Part shown: piece after piece, positions 52,196 to 61,101 of the stretch | Numbering within the stretch: position 1 is the stretch's first letter | Layout: each line of letters opens with the position of its first letter | Assembly (NCBI RefSeq): GCF_008935055.1 | Contig: NZ_CP043028.1 | Coordinates: 1,573,501 to 1,637,500, forward strand | DNA from: Pseudobutyrivibrio xylanivorans | GTDB lineage: Bacteria; Bacillota; Clostridia; Lachnospirales; Lachnospiraceae | Reading direction: 5' to 3' | Length of the DNA stretch: 64,000 nucleotides | Notes under the pieces: generated by a model | Told to the model about the DNA's origin: nothing | What the model saw: the letters and a program-made list of their open reading frames with translations, nothing else | Databases searched by the model: none | Position numbers and translations under genes: made by a program

Positions 52196-54085
52196 CTACC
52201 AAGCGCCGCCACCGCCACCGCCTGAACCGCCTCCTGAGAAGCCACCACCAGAGAAACCTCCGCCACCGTGGTGTGAGCTTCCCGAACCAGAATAGGATTC
52301 CGATGGTCTTGAAACCATAACCTTTTCAGTGTCGCGCATCATTCTATTAAAGCTGTCATATACCATATAATTTCCGATGAAGTTTCCACCATCATACCAG
52401 GTAGGTTCTGGAATGCTGTTCTGAAGCTCCTCGAAATTCTTTATCCATGTCTTCTCCAAGTCAAAGACATATGCATAACCTAGAATATCATAAAAATAAT
52501 TTGGATTCTCTTCACTGAGCATCTTCAATCGGTCAAGCTCCGCCGTCTCAATGAAGTTCTTAAAGCCAAGGATCTGGCCAAGCTGCTCTCTGCTCTTTGC
52601 AGTTCTGAATTGATTGTACTGTGCAAGCATCACGATAATATTTACAACAACACAAACAAGTAGCATACCAGCAAACCACAGGTCAGCGACACCTCCTGTT
52701 AACAGATTACCAAGTGCGAAAGCAGCTGCCAAAGCCATCACTGCACGGGCAATCCATTTTAAAAAATTACTTATTGCTGCCATAAAGCCGACAAAACCTG
52801 CAGCCGCTACTAGAATCGCAAATACTATAAAATATCCCCATTCAAATGGCTCATGTCCAACTAAGAAATACATGACAGCCATCCCAATTAGTCCGACTAA
52901 TAATCCTACTGTAGTAGCCATACAACTCTTTGTCACTGACTTTGAATCATACTGTTTAGATGCCCTAATAGCATAGTATGATTTAATCGCATCAATAGTG
53001 GTATAAAAATGATTCTTCAGCTTCTTAACCTTGACCTCATCGCCTACAGCATGATTTTCAAGTATTCCCTGGAAGAATAAAGAACCAGCCCTATCCAATT
53101 CACCATCAGCACGTTTTTTTATGATGAAGCTGAAGTCATTTTTCTTCTCGCCCTGATGGATAGTGAAATACCCCTTATTGGCAAGGTACGGTATCATTGC
53201 AGTAATTTTCTGTGGTGTTTGGGCTGTGTATATTGTCTCCATTTCCACAGGGCTCATGCCTTCAGGAGGATAGAAGTTTACAACCTCCACAACATCCTTT
53301 TGCACACCAATAGGAAGTGAATAACCTATTCCCAGCAAGCTTAGGATTCCAGCAATAATAAGTCCAATAACAGAATAATCCTTGTACACAAAATAGTCTT
53401 CAGGAAGTTCAGCCCTGATTGTAATACCCTCATATGGCTGAAGTGTGTCAGTGAACTCACCTGTTATAGTTTTGCCATTCACACTGCACTTCAAATACGA
53501 ATCATATCCAGAAGAACCTTCGTCACCAACACTATAACCAATGGTGGATGTGTCAAAATCCTTTGGCATATGAACAGTCCATGTCACATGCTCAATGGGG
53601 CAATCATAGCCAGTACCCACTATGTTGTAATACAGTTCATCCTTGCCCACAAGCGGATCTTTCGAATAAATCTTGTAATCATATTTAAACACATAGGTAT
53701 GCTCACCAGTGTATGTCTCATCCTCGTCACCAATATATACCGTATAGGTATCACCATCAGTTTCTTCATTTGCGATATCTGAGACCGCATCTGGCGATGA
53801 AACCCTCAGGTGCTTGACTCTGGCCTTGATGTAATCATAGCCGTCCTCACCATGATTACGATAATGATCAAGTACAAAGCTTCTGATTGGACCATGATGA
53901 GATTCTATGAAATCATAAACATAAGTTTCTTTTATCGTAAATACGTTATCTTCGTTTACAACTATATCTACATCTAAATCCTTAATGTAATAGTCCTGGT
54001 ATTCAGCCTTGGCAACAAGAGGATTAAAGCCCGCCACCAAAGCCAGACTCAGAACTATTCCAGCGAAGAATGCTTTTATTTTCAT
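52196..54085 (-). CDS. DUF2207-family membrane protein with Gly-rich tail
   Basis: 629 residues. Signal peptide (about 1-27), a DUF2207 extracellular beta-rich domain (DYYIKDLDVDIVVNEDNVFTI at its start), a membrane helix near 240-258, a cytosolic stretch, and a cluster of helices about 385-480. The C-terminus is made of Gly, Ser and His (SHHGGGGFSGGG), typical of this family. Such proteins usually occur with LemA, as here (2-base gap). Their function is not settled; an envelope role is likely. Confidence 0.88.
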   Translation of the reverse strand: MKIKAFFAGIVLSLALVAGFNPLVAKAEYQDYYIKDLDVDIVVNEDNVFTIKETYVYDFIESHHGPIRSFVLDHYRNHGEDGYDYIKARVKHLRVSSPDAVSDIANEETDGDTYTVYIGDEDETYTGEHTYVFKYDYKIYSKDPLVGKDELYYNIVGTGYDCPIEHVTWTVHMPKDFDTSTIGYSVGDEGSSGYDSYLKCSVNGKTITGEFTDTLQPYEGITIRAELPEDYFVYKDYSVIGLIIAGILSLLGIGYSLPIGVQKDVVEVVNFYPPEGMSPVEMETIYTAQTPQKITAMIPYLANKGYFTIHQGEKKNDFSFIIKKRADGELDRAGSLFFQGILENHAVGDEVKVKKLKNHFYTTIDAIKSYYAIRASKQYDSKSVTKSCMATTVGLLVGLIGMAVMYFLVGHEPFEWGYFIVFAILVAAAGFVGFMAAISNFLKWIARAVMALAAAFALGNLLTGGVADLWFAGMLLVCVVVNIIVMLAQYNQFRTAKSREQLGQILGFKNFIETAELDRLKMLSEENPNYFYDILGYAYVFDLEKTWIKNFEELQNSIPEPTWYDGGNFIGNYMVYDSFNRMMRDTEKVMVSRPSESYSGSGSSHHGGGGFSGGGFSGGGSGGGGGGAW

Positions 54086-54086
54086 A

Positions 54087-54641
54087 CTAGAACTCCACTT
54101 TCACATTCTCACGCTCAGCAGAATCTGATACCTCAAAGAATGGGAACTTCTCGAAGTGTCCAAAGCCAGCAATAATTGATGTTGGGAAAAGCTGAATCTT
54201 TGTGTTATATGTCTTTACTGTACCGTTGTAGTACTTTCTTGCATTTGCAATGTCATCTTCGATACCCTTCAAAGAATTCTGAAGATCGATGAAGTTTGTA
54301 TTTGCCTTTAAATCTGGATAGCTCTCTGCCACAGCAAAAAGAGTTTTAAGTGTTGAAGTGAGCTGTCCCTCTGCCTGTGCAATGCCCTCCTTGTCTCCCG
54401 CAGAATAAGCTGCATTTCTTGCTGCGATAACCTTCTCAAGAGTCTCTGCCTCATGCTTTGCATACCCCTTTACAGTTGCCACAAGATTTGGGATGAGATC
54501 AAATCTCTTCTTGAGATAAACATCCATTGTTGAGTATCCTTCTTCAACCTGTGTGCGAAGGCGTACCAATGAATTGTATGTGCTAATTGCCCACAATACA
54601 ATCAAAACAACCAAAACTAAAACAATTATTCCGACTACCAT
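54087..54641 (-). CDS. lemA: LemA family protein
   Basis: 184 residues, one N-terminal membrane helix (VVGIIVLVLVVLIVLWAIS), then a helical bundle with the family signature YNSLVRLRTQVEEGYSTMDV, LKKRFDLIPNLVATVKGY, and NTKIQLFPTSIIAGFGHFEK. It is cotranscribed with the DUF2207 gene. Role in the envelope is unknown in most species. Confidence 0.93.
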   Translation of the reverse strand: MVVGIIVLVLVVLIVLWAISTYNSLVRLRTQVEEGYSTMDVYLKKRFDLIPNLVATVKGYAKHEAETLEKVIAARNAAYSAGDKEGIAQAEGQLTSTLKTLFAVAESYPDLKANTNFIDLQNSLKGIEDDIANARKYYNGTVKTYNTKIQLFPTSIIAGFGHFEKFPFFEVSDSAERENVKVEF

Positions 54642-54664
54642 TTTTAATATCCTCCTCTTTGTTT

Positions 54665-54700
54665 CAAAAAAGTCGTTAGAAGCTTTCGCCTCTAACGACT
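54665..54700 (-). terminator. Terminator after the GH16 gene
   Basis: AGTCGTTAGA and TCTAACGACT form a perfect 10-bp stem with a 10-base loop, followed by six T's on the minus strand. It separates the GH16 gene from lemA. Confidence 0.92.
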
Positions 54701-54741
54701 ATTTTACACTACCTGTTATAAAAAATACACATCATATGCTT

Positions 54742-57700
54742 TTAGCGGAATAAATTAGCAAAGAATTCTGCAATAGCCTTGAAGAATCTTGCAATTGCTG
54801 CAAAGAATCCTGTACTCTCCGCTGGAGTTTCCTCCTCTACCTTAACAACTTCCTCTTCTGTTTCAGTAGTTGTGGTAGGAGTTTCCTCTTCTTTAATCTG
54901 TGTCTCTTCTACGATTTCCTCTGTAGCTTCTCCTGACACTTCTTCCTCTGTCTCAGTCTCTGTCTGCTCTGTTGACTTGGTTGATGCTGTAGATGCTGTT
55001 TTCTTAGTCTTTGTAGCTGACTTATTATTAGCGACCTTTATTGTCTCTTGAGCAGCAACTACATCACCTGTTGATGGAACCTGTGTATCGGCAATCTTTG
55101 TGTTGGCTGCTGCACTTGTTGATGTGCTTGACTGTGAAGAACTTGTGCTTGAGCTCTGGCTTGAGTTAGAAGATGACTTCTGCTCTGTCTTAGTCTCTGT
55201 CTTCTGCTCTGACTTTGTTTCCTCTGTCTTGTTCTCTGATTCTTCAACTACTGGTTTGTCGCTAGGCTTTGCCTTTGGCTCGTCAACTGCTGGCGAATCA
55301 CTTGGCTTAGTCTTTGGCGCATCCTCACTCTTAGAAGGCTCTGGTACTGGCTCGTCCTCATCTACTTCTACAAGTACAATATCATCGATGTAAACATCAT
55401 GCTTTTCCTTAATTCTGATTCCATCAACTGAGCCCATTGTGATATTGAAGCGAGTGTTCGGGTCTGACTCATTCTCCATTGTGAATGTGTGCTCAAATGT
55501 CTTCCACTCTGGTCCGATTTCTACAGAACCTGTTCCGCTGTAATTTGTCCAAGCCCCTTCAAACTCCTGAAGTGAGTACTTGATAACTCTTTCGATGGAT
55601 GACTTTGCTTTGAATGAAACCTTGTAGGTCTTGCCCTTTTCAAGATTAACTCCATCCTGATTAAGCTGAATATACCAGCAGTTATCATCATTATCTGCAA
55701 CGGTATCCTCGATTGTAATAGCGAAGGTATTGTCATTTCCGTTCATGTTATCAATAACATAATTTGCATTTACAGAATCATAAATATATGGTGAGAATCC
55801 TGCAATACCTGCGTTAAATGAACCATTCTTGATTAAAGCTGCCTCTGTTAAGAACGCATTGTCAAGATAATAGGTTCCTGGCTTCGTAAATACGAATTCA
55901 ACATTTGAGGCTTTGCGAGTTAAGCTCTTCTCTACTGTAATCTTCTTTGAAAAATGCTTCTGTGTTCCTGTGAGTGCTGGTGTATAAGTCTCACCTGCCA
56001 CCTTTACTGTAAGGCCATCCTCCTCTCCATCCTCAGTATAAGCATCAAAGCTGATTTCGTACTGTCCTGCTGAAATTGGGCTGAGCTCACGCTGACCAAT
56101 CTTTAGTGGATTGCTCTTTGAAGTTCCATTAGGTGCAACAACCTTGAGCATTCTTGAATTCTTCTTGTTTGTTACTGAAAATGCTTCTTTGTCAGCATCT
56201 TCAATCTCCCAGTAACCAAGTCTACCCTCGCCCTGATCGAATCCACCATTGTAAATGTAGTTTCCATCTGAACGAATCTCTTTTTCGTTTGTCTCCTCGA
56301 TTTTCTCGCCTGACTTATGAACAAGCTTTACATTTGAAATTGTAACTGCTGCAGTTGACTTCTGCTTACCAAGATTAAACTCTAATGCTGTATTAGGGTC
56401 TGTCTTGTCATTCATTGTAAATGTGTATGTGTATGACTGCTTCTTTGTACCAACCTTTACAGAAGTATCCTGCATGTAACGAGTCCATCCTCTGTCTGGA
56501 CCTTCCACATCAACGATAATCGCTCTTTCCTCGTCTGCTACAGCATCGAAAGTAAGCTCATATTCCCATCCCTTATACATTGGGATTCCAGCCTGCTTAA
56601 GCTGAACGCTGTGATTCTGAGAACCAACAGCTGATGGTGTAATCTTGATTTTATTGTTCTTTACTTTATATGTTGAATCCTTGGCATCGCTCTCGAGATG
56701 AAGAACCCAGTTATCCTTGTCAGCATCCTCCGCACCATCAATTGCAATATCCTTTGAGAAATCGCCATTGATTATGTAGTTGCCTTCCTCATCAGCCTCA
56801 CGATATGTTACAGGCTCCTTCTCTGGACGCTTTGCCTTAGCCTCTTCCTTCTCGTATTCCTCTTCAGACTTTTGGTAAACACGCACATAATCAATTGTGT
56901 AGTTATCATCATTCATCTTTGCATAGACATCGTCATTTGGATATCCTACCCAACTTCCACCTACTGCAAGATTTAAAATCACATAGAAATCCTGATCGAA
57001 TGGTGCTGGATATGTAAGCTGGCTATCCTCGTCAGCACCTGTATACCAATCGTTTGTGCTGAATACCTTCTCATCATCCACATACCAAGTAATCTGTCCT
57101 GGTTCCCAGTCTACTCTGAAAACATGGTACTCGTCAGCGAAATCATTCTCTATAATTTCCTTTGTTCCCTGATTCTCCTTGTGACCATTTCCAGAATTAT
57201 AGCCGTAATGAATTGTATGGTAAGACTTTGTTGTATCCTGACCCATTACCTCCATGATATCGATCTCACCGCAGCGTGGCCACTGACCATAGAGGCCCTC
57301 ATCTGTTGCCATGAGCCAAAATGCTGGAAGATATCCCTTACCTGTTGGCACCTTTGCTCTTGCCTCGAAACGACCATAAGTAAAGTCATGCTTGTTCTGA
57401 GTTGTAATACGGCCTGATGTAATCTCACGCTTTGATGATGAAGACGAACTGCTGCTTCCGCCTGAAAGCTTCGAGCCTTCGATTGTAGCTTTGCTTCCAC
57501 CATACCAATCGTATCCATTATCTGGGTCAAGAAAGCTAATCTCCACCATTCTGTCGGCAGATGCAACAGCATCCATCTCAAAGCTGTAGCTGTGACCAGC
57601 CTCAAGCTTAAGACCGTTCTGCTGAAGCTGAATATGCCAGTTCTGGTCACCAGAATTTTCTATATTGATTATTGCCTTTCCATCTTCATAAGAAACAGAG

Positions 57701-58290
57701 CCCTTGCCAGGATCATTAAATCCACAGTACCAATCACTTCCTGAGAAGCTTGTATCTCTCAAAAGCTCCTCTCCATCTTCCTTAAGAGAAATGTTTGAAA
57801 GCTTTACAGTCGCCGCCGCAGTTCCAGCCTCACTGTCTTCAATCTTTCCAAAGTTAACCTGAAGAGCTATTGTATCTGAGTCCTTCTTGTCCTCACTAAC
57901 ATTTACGTCAAATGCAATGTGAGATACCTTCTCCTCTACAACTTCCTCTTCTTCGTTATCATCCTCATTTTCAACCTTGGTCTCCTCAACATGTGGCTTT
58001 AAATAAAGTTTACCATCCTTTACCTCAATATTGCCCTCATCCAAAGCTGTGTATCTTTGGAGCTCTGAGTTTACCCAGCCAGGTTCATGCTGTTCCACAT
58101 TCCAGTCCGATGTATTAAGTGAATCTCCCTCGAATTCGTCATTCCAGACAAGCTCATATCCCTCATCAGAATACTTGTCTTTAATGGAATCCTTTGTCTT
58201 TGCCTGAACCCCAGTCACAGGCACGCTTGTCACTGCAACCGTCGCAGCCATTGCAATGGCAAAAAAATTAAACCATTTTCCCTTTTTCAT
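54742..58290 (-). CDS. Secreted multidomain GH16 beta-glucanase with CBM4/9-like modules
   Basis: 1182 residues, signal peptide to about residue 30. GH16 begins at 44 (YELVWNDEFEG) and continues to about 475; the catalytic motif is GEIDIMEVMG with E342 and E347, of the laminarinase/lichenase kind. Between about 100 and 288, after LYLKPH and before REITSGRITT, a foreign module is inserted; its parts match the CBM4/9 modules but in swapped order. Three CBM4/9-like modules follow (about 505-665, 680-825, 826-995). Then comes a ~170-residue Ser/Thr/Glu/Lys/Pro linker and a Phe-rich amphipathic tail, FFAAIARFFKAIAEFFANLF. It should hydrolyse beta-1,3 or mixed-linkage glucan outside the cell. It has its own promoter and terminator. 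Confidence 0.9.
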   Translation of the reverse strand: MKKGKWFNFFAIAMAATVAVTSVPVTGVQAKTKDSIKDKYSDEGYELVWNDEFEGDSLNTSDWNVEQHEPGWVNSELQRYTALDEGNIEVKDGKLYLKPHVEETKVENEDDNEEEEVVEEKVSHIAFDVNVSEDKKDSDTIALQVNFGKIEDSEAGTAAATVKLSNISLKEDGEELLRDTSFSGSDWYCGFNDPGKGSVSYEDGKAIINIENSGDQNWHIQLQQNGLKLEAGHSYSFEMDAVASADRMVEISFLDPDNGYDWYGGSKATIEGSKLSGGSSSSSSSSKREITSGRITTQNKHDFTYGRFEARAKVPTGKGYLPAFWLMATDEGLYGQWPRCGEIDIMEVMGQDTTKSYHTIHYGYNSGNGHKENQGTKEIIENDFADEYHVFRVDWEPGQITWYVDDEKVFSTNDWYTGADEDSQLTYPAPFDQDFYVILNLAVGGSWVGYPNDDVYAKMNDDNYTIDYVRVYQKSEEEYEKEEAKAKRPEKEPVTYREADEEGNYIINGDFSKDIAIDGAEDADKDNWVLHLESDAKDSTYKVKNNKIKITPSAVGSQNHSVQLKQAGIPMYKGWEYELTFDAVADEERAIIVDVEGPDRGWTRYMQDTSVKVGTKKQSYTYTFTMNDKTDPNTALEFNLGKQKSTAAVTISNVKLVHKSGEKIEETNEKEIRSDGNYIYNGGFDQGEGRLGYWEIEDADKEAFSVTNKKNSRMLKVVAPNGTSKSNPLKIGQRELSPISAGQYEISFDAYTEDGEEDGLTVKVAGETYTPALTGTQKHFSKKITVEKSLTRKASNVEFVFTKPGTYYLDNAFLTEAALIKNGSFNAGIAGFSPYIYDSVNANYVIDNMNGNDNTFAITIEDTVADNDDNCWYIQLNQDGVNLEKGKTYKVSFKAKSSIERVIKYSLQEFEGAWTNYSGTGSVEIGPEWKTFEHTFTMENESDPNTRFNITMGSVDGIRIKEKHDVYIDDIVLVEVDEDEPVPEPSKSEDAPKTKPSDSPAVDEPKAKPSDKPVVEESENKTEETKSEQKTETKTEQKSSSNSSQSSSTSSSQSSTSTSAAANTKIADTQVPSTGDVVAAQETIKVANNKSATKTKKTASTASTKSTEQTETETEEEVSGEATEEIVEETQIKEEETPTTTTETEEEVVKVEEETPAESTGFFAAIARFFKAIAEFFANLFR

Positions 58291-58352
58291 GCGTATTCTC
58301 CTCCTATTAAATACATGAAGTATGAGAATAGCTTAGGTAAAATGGTTTAAAT

Positions 58353-58382
58353 TTTATATCGAATCTATATTTTTTTTGTCAA
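58353..58382 (-). promoter_or_regulatory. Promoter of the GH16 gene
   Basis: TTGACA (58382-58377) and TATAAA (58358-58353) are 18 bases apart on the minus strand, about 60 bases before the start codon, which is preceded by a GGAGGAG ribosome site. Confidence 0.6.
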
Positions 58383-58395
58383 AATTATTCAATTA

Positions 58396-58503
58396 ATAGC
58401 ATGCACCAAGTCCACCAGTTACACTCTAAAGCCTTGGTATTAATTCCAGTCACTTTAGAATGTTCCTTTCAGTAACACCAAGAGCTTGATAGTTACTGGC
58501 TCA
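58396..58503 (-). ncRNA. Structured intergenic element sharing a core with 43175-43318
   Basis: On the minus strand GCCAGTAAC pairs with GTAACTGG at the far end, then AAGCTCTTGG with CCAAGGCTT, then GTTACT with AGTGAC. The core ATCAAGCTCTTGG...CCAAGGCTT matches ATCAAGCTCTTAG...CTAAGGCTT in the hairpin after hypB, while other stems differ in sequence. It lies between the lysozyme stop and the GH16 promoter, so it is probably part of the 3' region of the lysozyme transcript. No known riboswitch family is recognised. Confidence 0.45.
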
Positions 58504-58532
58504 CTTAATTAATATAATTCATCAATACAACT

Positions 58533-60170
58533 TTACTCGACTACTTTGATATAGCTGCTTACGCAGTAGAGCGTCTGTCCGTTGTAGTCTATGCGTGACC
58601 AGCCATATTCATTGTTGATTCCAGTACGAGTTGCAGTCATTCCATTGTAAAGAGTAACTACAACTGATGAATCCGCATCAGTAACACTTGGCTTTGTTCT
58701 AAGGTTTACCATCTCCTTTGCAGTGATTAACTCGCTGCAATCTGTAAACTTTGTCTTAAATCCAGATGTAGCAGGTGCCACCGCTGGCTCTGGTGTAGGC
58801 TCTGCTGGTGCCGCCTCTGGTGTTGGTGCAGGTGCACTCAGATCAGTAGTAAGATAGCTTGAAACAGCATAATATGTCACTCCGTCATAAACAACCCTTG
58901 ACCATCCACTATTGCTTGTTCCAGTACGGGTTGCTGTCTGTCCATTCTGAAGTGTAACTTTTACATTGCTGTCAGCTCCCTGACTTGGCTTATCTCTCAA
59001 ATTAGTTTTGCTCTTTGCTGTAACAGTCTCATTTGTATCTGTAAACTTCATCAATGCCTCAACATCTGCAGTGGCTGTCTCACGAGCTGATGTGTCCTTG
59101 GCTGTCTCTGTTCCATTGTATCCAAAGTATGCAACATCAACATCAACCTTCTTCGAAATACCAGGAATAGTTCCCTGATTTGTGTACTGCCACATTGCAC
59201 ACTTTCCAGAGTACGCTGGGCCGGATGCCAAATTTGAAGTATCCTGATTATACCAGGCCATCCAAATCTTAAAATTCTTTTCTATTTCTGAAGTGTTCCA
59301 CTTTGCATTGTTGGAAAGTTCATTTTTTGAAGCATAAAAAATAGGTGTGTAACCAGCCTTGTATATAGCATCAAGGAACGCAATTGCCACATTGCTTCGC
59401 TCATCCTTTGTCAGATTGTACTGACGGCTTGTGCTGTTCTCAAATCCCTCGCAATTGTATCCAACAGGATATGTGATAGGATATTTTGAAATATAATTCG
59501 CCACCCAGGTTGCTTCCTCATTTGCTTCAGTGGCATTCACTGCCGTAGAAAAGAAGTATGCACCGATTTTGATACCGTTTTTCTCAGCTTCCTGCATATT
59601 GTATTTTGCATTGGTATCAGCCTTAATCTCACCTGTCTGTGAATCGCGATATCCAACACGCACCATTGCGAAATTAATTCCGGATGCTGCAACCTGAGCC
59701 CAATCAATGGTGCCCTGAAATCTTGAAACATCAATTCCATAGGTTATGCTAGCATTCTCTCCAACATTACTTGCACTTACAATATCTACTACGTTTACAG
59801 CCTCTCCCTTTTCTGTTACGGCGTTTGTCTGGGGATCTGCCTTTGCTTCCTCAGCAGTAACCTCTTCTGAAGACTGTTCATCTTCCTGTGCCGAATCCTG
59901 AACATCCTCAGCGTTCTCAACCACCTCGATTTTTATGTCAGCATTTGGATCTATTGTTTTCTCGGTCTGAAGATTATTATCAGCTACTTCAACCTCATCA
60001 CTATTCTTACCTACGATTTTAAATATCGTAAATACGAATATTTCTAACACGAGGACTGCGGCCGCTCCAAGAATAATCAACTTTCTGCGACGCATCGCAT
60101 TCATCCTCTTTCTGTTCCTCGAATGGGCGATTCTCCCGTCATTATTCAAGTGTTCATATTCACCCTTCAT
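58533..60170 (-). CDS. Membrane-anchored GH25 lysozyme with two SH3-like domains
   Basis: 545 residues. A basic cytosolic start, membrane helix 31-53, acidic linker to about 140, GH25 domain about 144-350, SH3b-like domains about 376-435 and 477-545 joined by a Pro/Ala/Glu linker. The GH25 active site shows D147 in TYGIDVSRFQG, E241, and D343/D345 in KKVDVDVAYFG, but the usual Asp of the DxE pair is Asn (YNCEGF, N239). The likely general acid Glu is kept. It should cut peptidoglycan from outside while held in the membrane. Confidence 0.88.
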   Translation of the reverse strand: MKGEYEHLNNDGRIAHSRNRKRMNAMRRRKLIILGAAAVLVLEIFVFTIFKIVGKNSDEVEVADNNLQTEKTIDPNADIKIEVVENAEDVQDSAQEDEQSSEEVTAEEAKADPQTNAVTEKGEAVNVVDIVSASNVGENASITYGIDVSRFQGTIDWAQVAASGINFAMVRVGYRDSQTGEIKADTNAKYNMQEAEKNGIKIGAYFFSTAVNATEANEEATWVANYISKYPITYPVGYNCEGFENSTSRQYNLTKDERSNVAIAFLDAIYKAGYTPIFYASKNELSNNAKWNTSEIEKNFKIWMAWYNQDTSNLASGPAYSGKCAMWQYTNQGTIPGISKKVDVDVAYFGYNGTETAKDTSARETATADVEALMKFTDTNETVTAKSKTNLRDKPSQGADSNVKVTLQNGQTATRTGTSNSGWSRVVYDGVTYYAVSSYLTTDLSAPAPTPEAAPAEPTPEPAVAPATSGFKTKFTDCSELITAKEMVNLRTKPSVTDADSSVVVTLYNGMTATRTGINNEYGWSRIDYNGQTLYCVSSYIKVVE

Positions 60171-60210
60171 ATTATCATTCTCCTTAATCGTGATTTAACA
60201 ACCATTCTTT

Positions 60211-60239
60211 AGTTTAATCCTATATCTGCGATAATTCAA
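60211..60239 (-). promoter_or_regulatory. Promoter of the lysozyme gene
   Basis: TTGAAT (60239-60234) and TAAACT (60216-60211) are 17 bases apart on the minus strand, about 40 bases before the ATG, with AAGGAGA as ribosome site. Confidence 0.5.
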
Positions 60240-60272
60240 TAATTGCCTCGCATATACTTGTCCTAAATATCC

Positions 60273-61019
60273 TTATATAATAAGGCTTTTATATTCAGCT
60301 GGAGTGACCTCAAGAATCAGTTTAACCTTTTCCATATCAGCCCCACATCTGCTCAAATCTCTTTTTATATCCCACCTAGGATGATTATAGGTGTTGAGGA
60401 AAATCGAATCTACCCCCACTGCCATAGCCACTCCGACATCAGCAAGAACCTCATTTCCAATCATAACGCATTCTTCTTTATTAAGTGAATGCTTGTCTAT
60501 AAGATCCTGCAAAAATTGTCCATCAGGCTTTTTTATTCCCTTATCAGACGAGATAAAAATATCATCAAAATACTGTGTCAGCTTTGTATCTTCTAATTCC
60601 TTTTCTGTAAAAAGACGTTGCGCATTGGAAAGCAGATATACGTTAGCCCCTGCATCTTTAATTGCTGTTAGTGCTTCTGCAACACCTTCATATCTTACAA
60701 GCTTATCCCGAGATTTTTCTCTAAAGGAATTGCACAAGGTCCTCATTTCGAAGTCAGGCACCTGCCTTCCTATAAGCTTTTCCCATACCCACTCAATTTT
60801 TATTTCTGGATGGTTGCTTCCATTTTCTTTAGCAAGTTTCTTCTCCTCGGACTTGCATAATTTTAAATAATTTGACTTTAATTCTGTCGCTTCAATTACC
60901 GTTCCAAAATTGTCTTTAAGATAAACTGACATATACTCCCACAACTTTGGATTTTTTTCATCTGTATGGATATCTATAAGTGTGCCATATAAATCAAAAA
61001 TATAATTTTTATATTTCAT
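60273..61019 (-). CDS. HAD-superfamily hydrolase
   Basis: 248 residues. Motif I FDLYGTLID (nucleophile Asp and general acid replaced by the DxYGT form), motif II LLSNAQ, motif III Lys in DKGIKKPDGQ and motif IV MIGNEVLADVGVA identify a HAD phosphatase of subclass I with helical cap. Substrate unknown; candidates are sugar phosphates or nucleotides. It starts 82 bases after the flavodoxin gene, behind a terminator. Confidence 0.9.
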   Translation of the reverse strand: MKYKNYIFDLYGTLIDIHTDEKNPKLWEYMSVYLKDNFGTVIEATELKSNYLKLCKSEEKKLAKENGSNHPEIKIEWVWEKLIGRQVPDFEMRTLCNSFREKSRDKLVRYEGVAEALTAIKDAGANVYLLSNAQRLFTEKELEDTKLTQYFDDIFISSDKGIKKPDGQFLQDLIDKHSLNKEECVMIGNEVLADVGVAMAVGVDSIFLNTYNHPRWDIKRDLSRCGADMEKVKLILEVTPAEYKSLII

Positions 61020-61052
61020 TGTTCTGCTATAATTCTCCTGTTAATCAATACA

Positions 61053-61088
61053 TAAAAAAGCTTTCCAAGTATTCCTCAGAAAGCTTTA
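61053..61088 (-). terminator. Terminator after the flavodoxin gene
   Basis: AAAGCTTTC and GAAAGCTTT pair around a ~12-base loop and are followed by TTTATG on the minus strand, 14 bases after the flavodoxin stop. Confidence 0.75.
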
Positions 61089-61101
61089 AAACTCTTATAT
61101 T

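Noticed and set aside
54742..55400. Ser/Thr/Glu repeats as a possible DNA repeat array
   Set aside because: Codons vary and there is no regular unit; this is a low-complexity linker.
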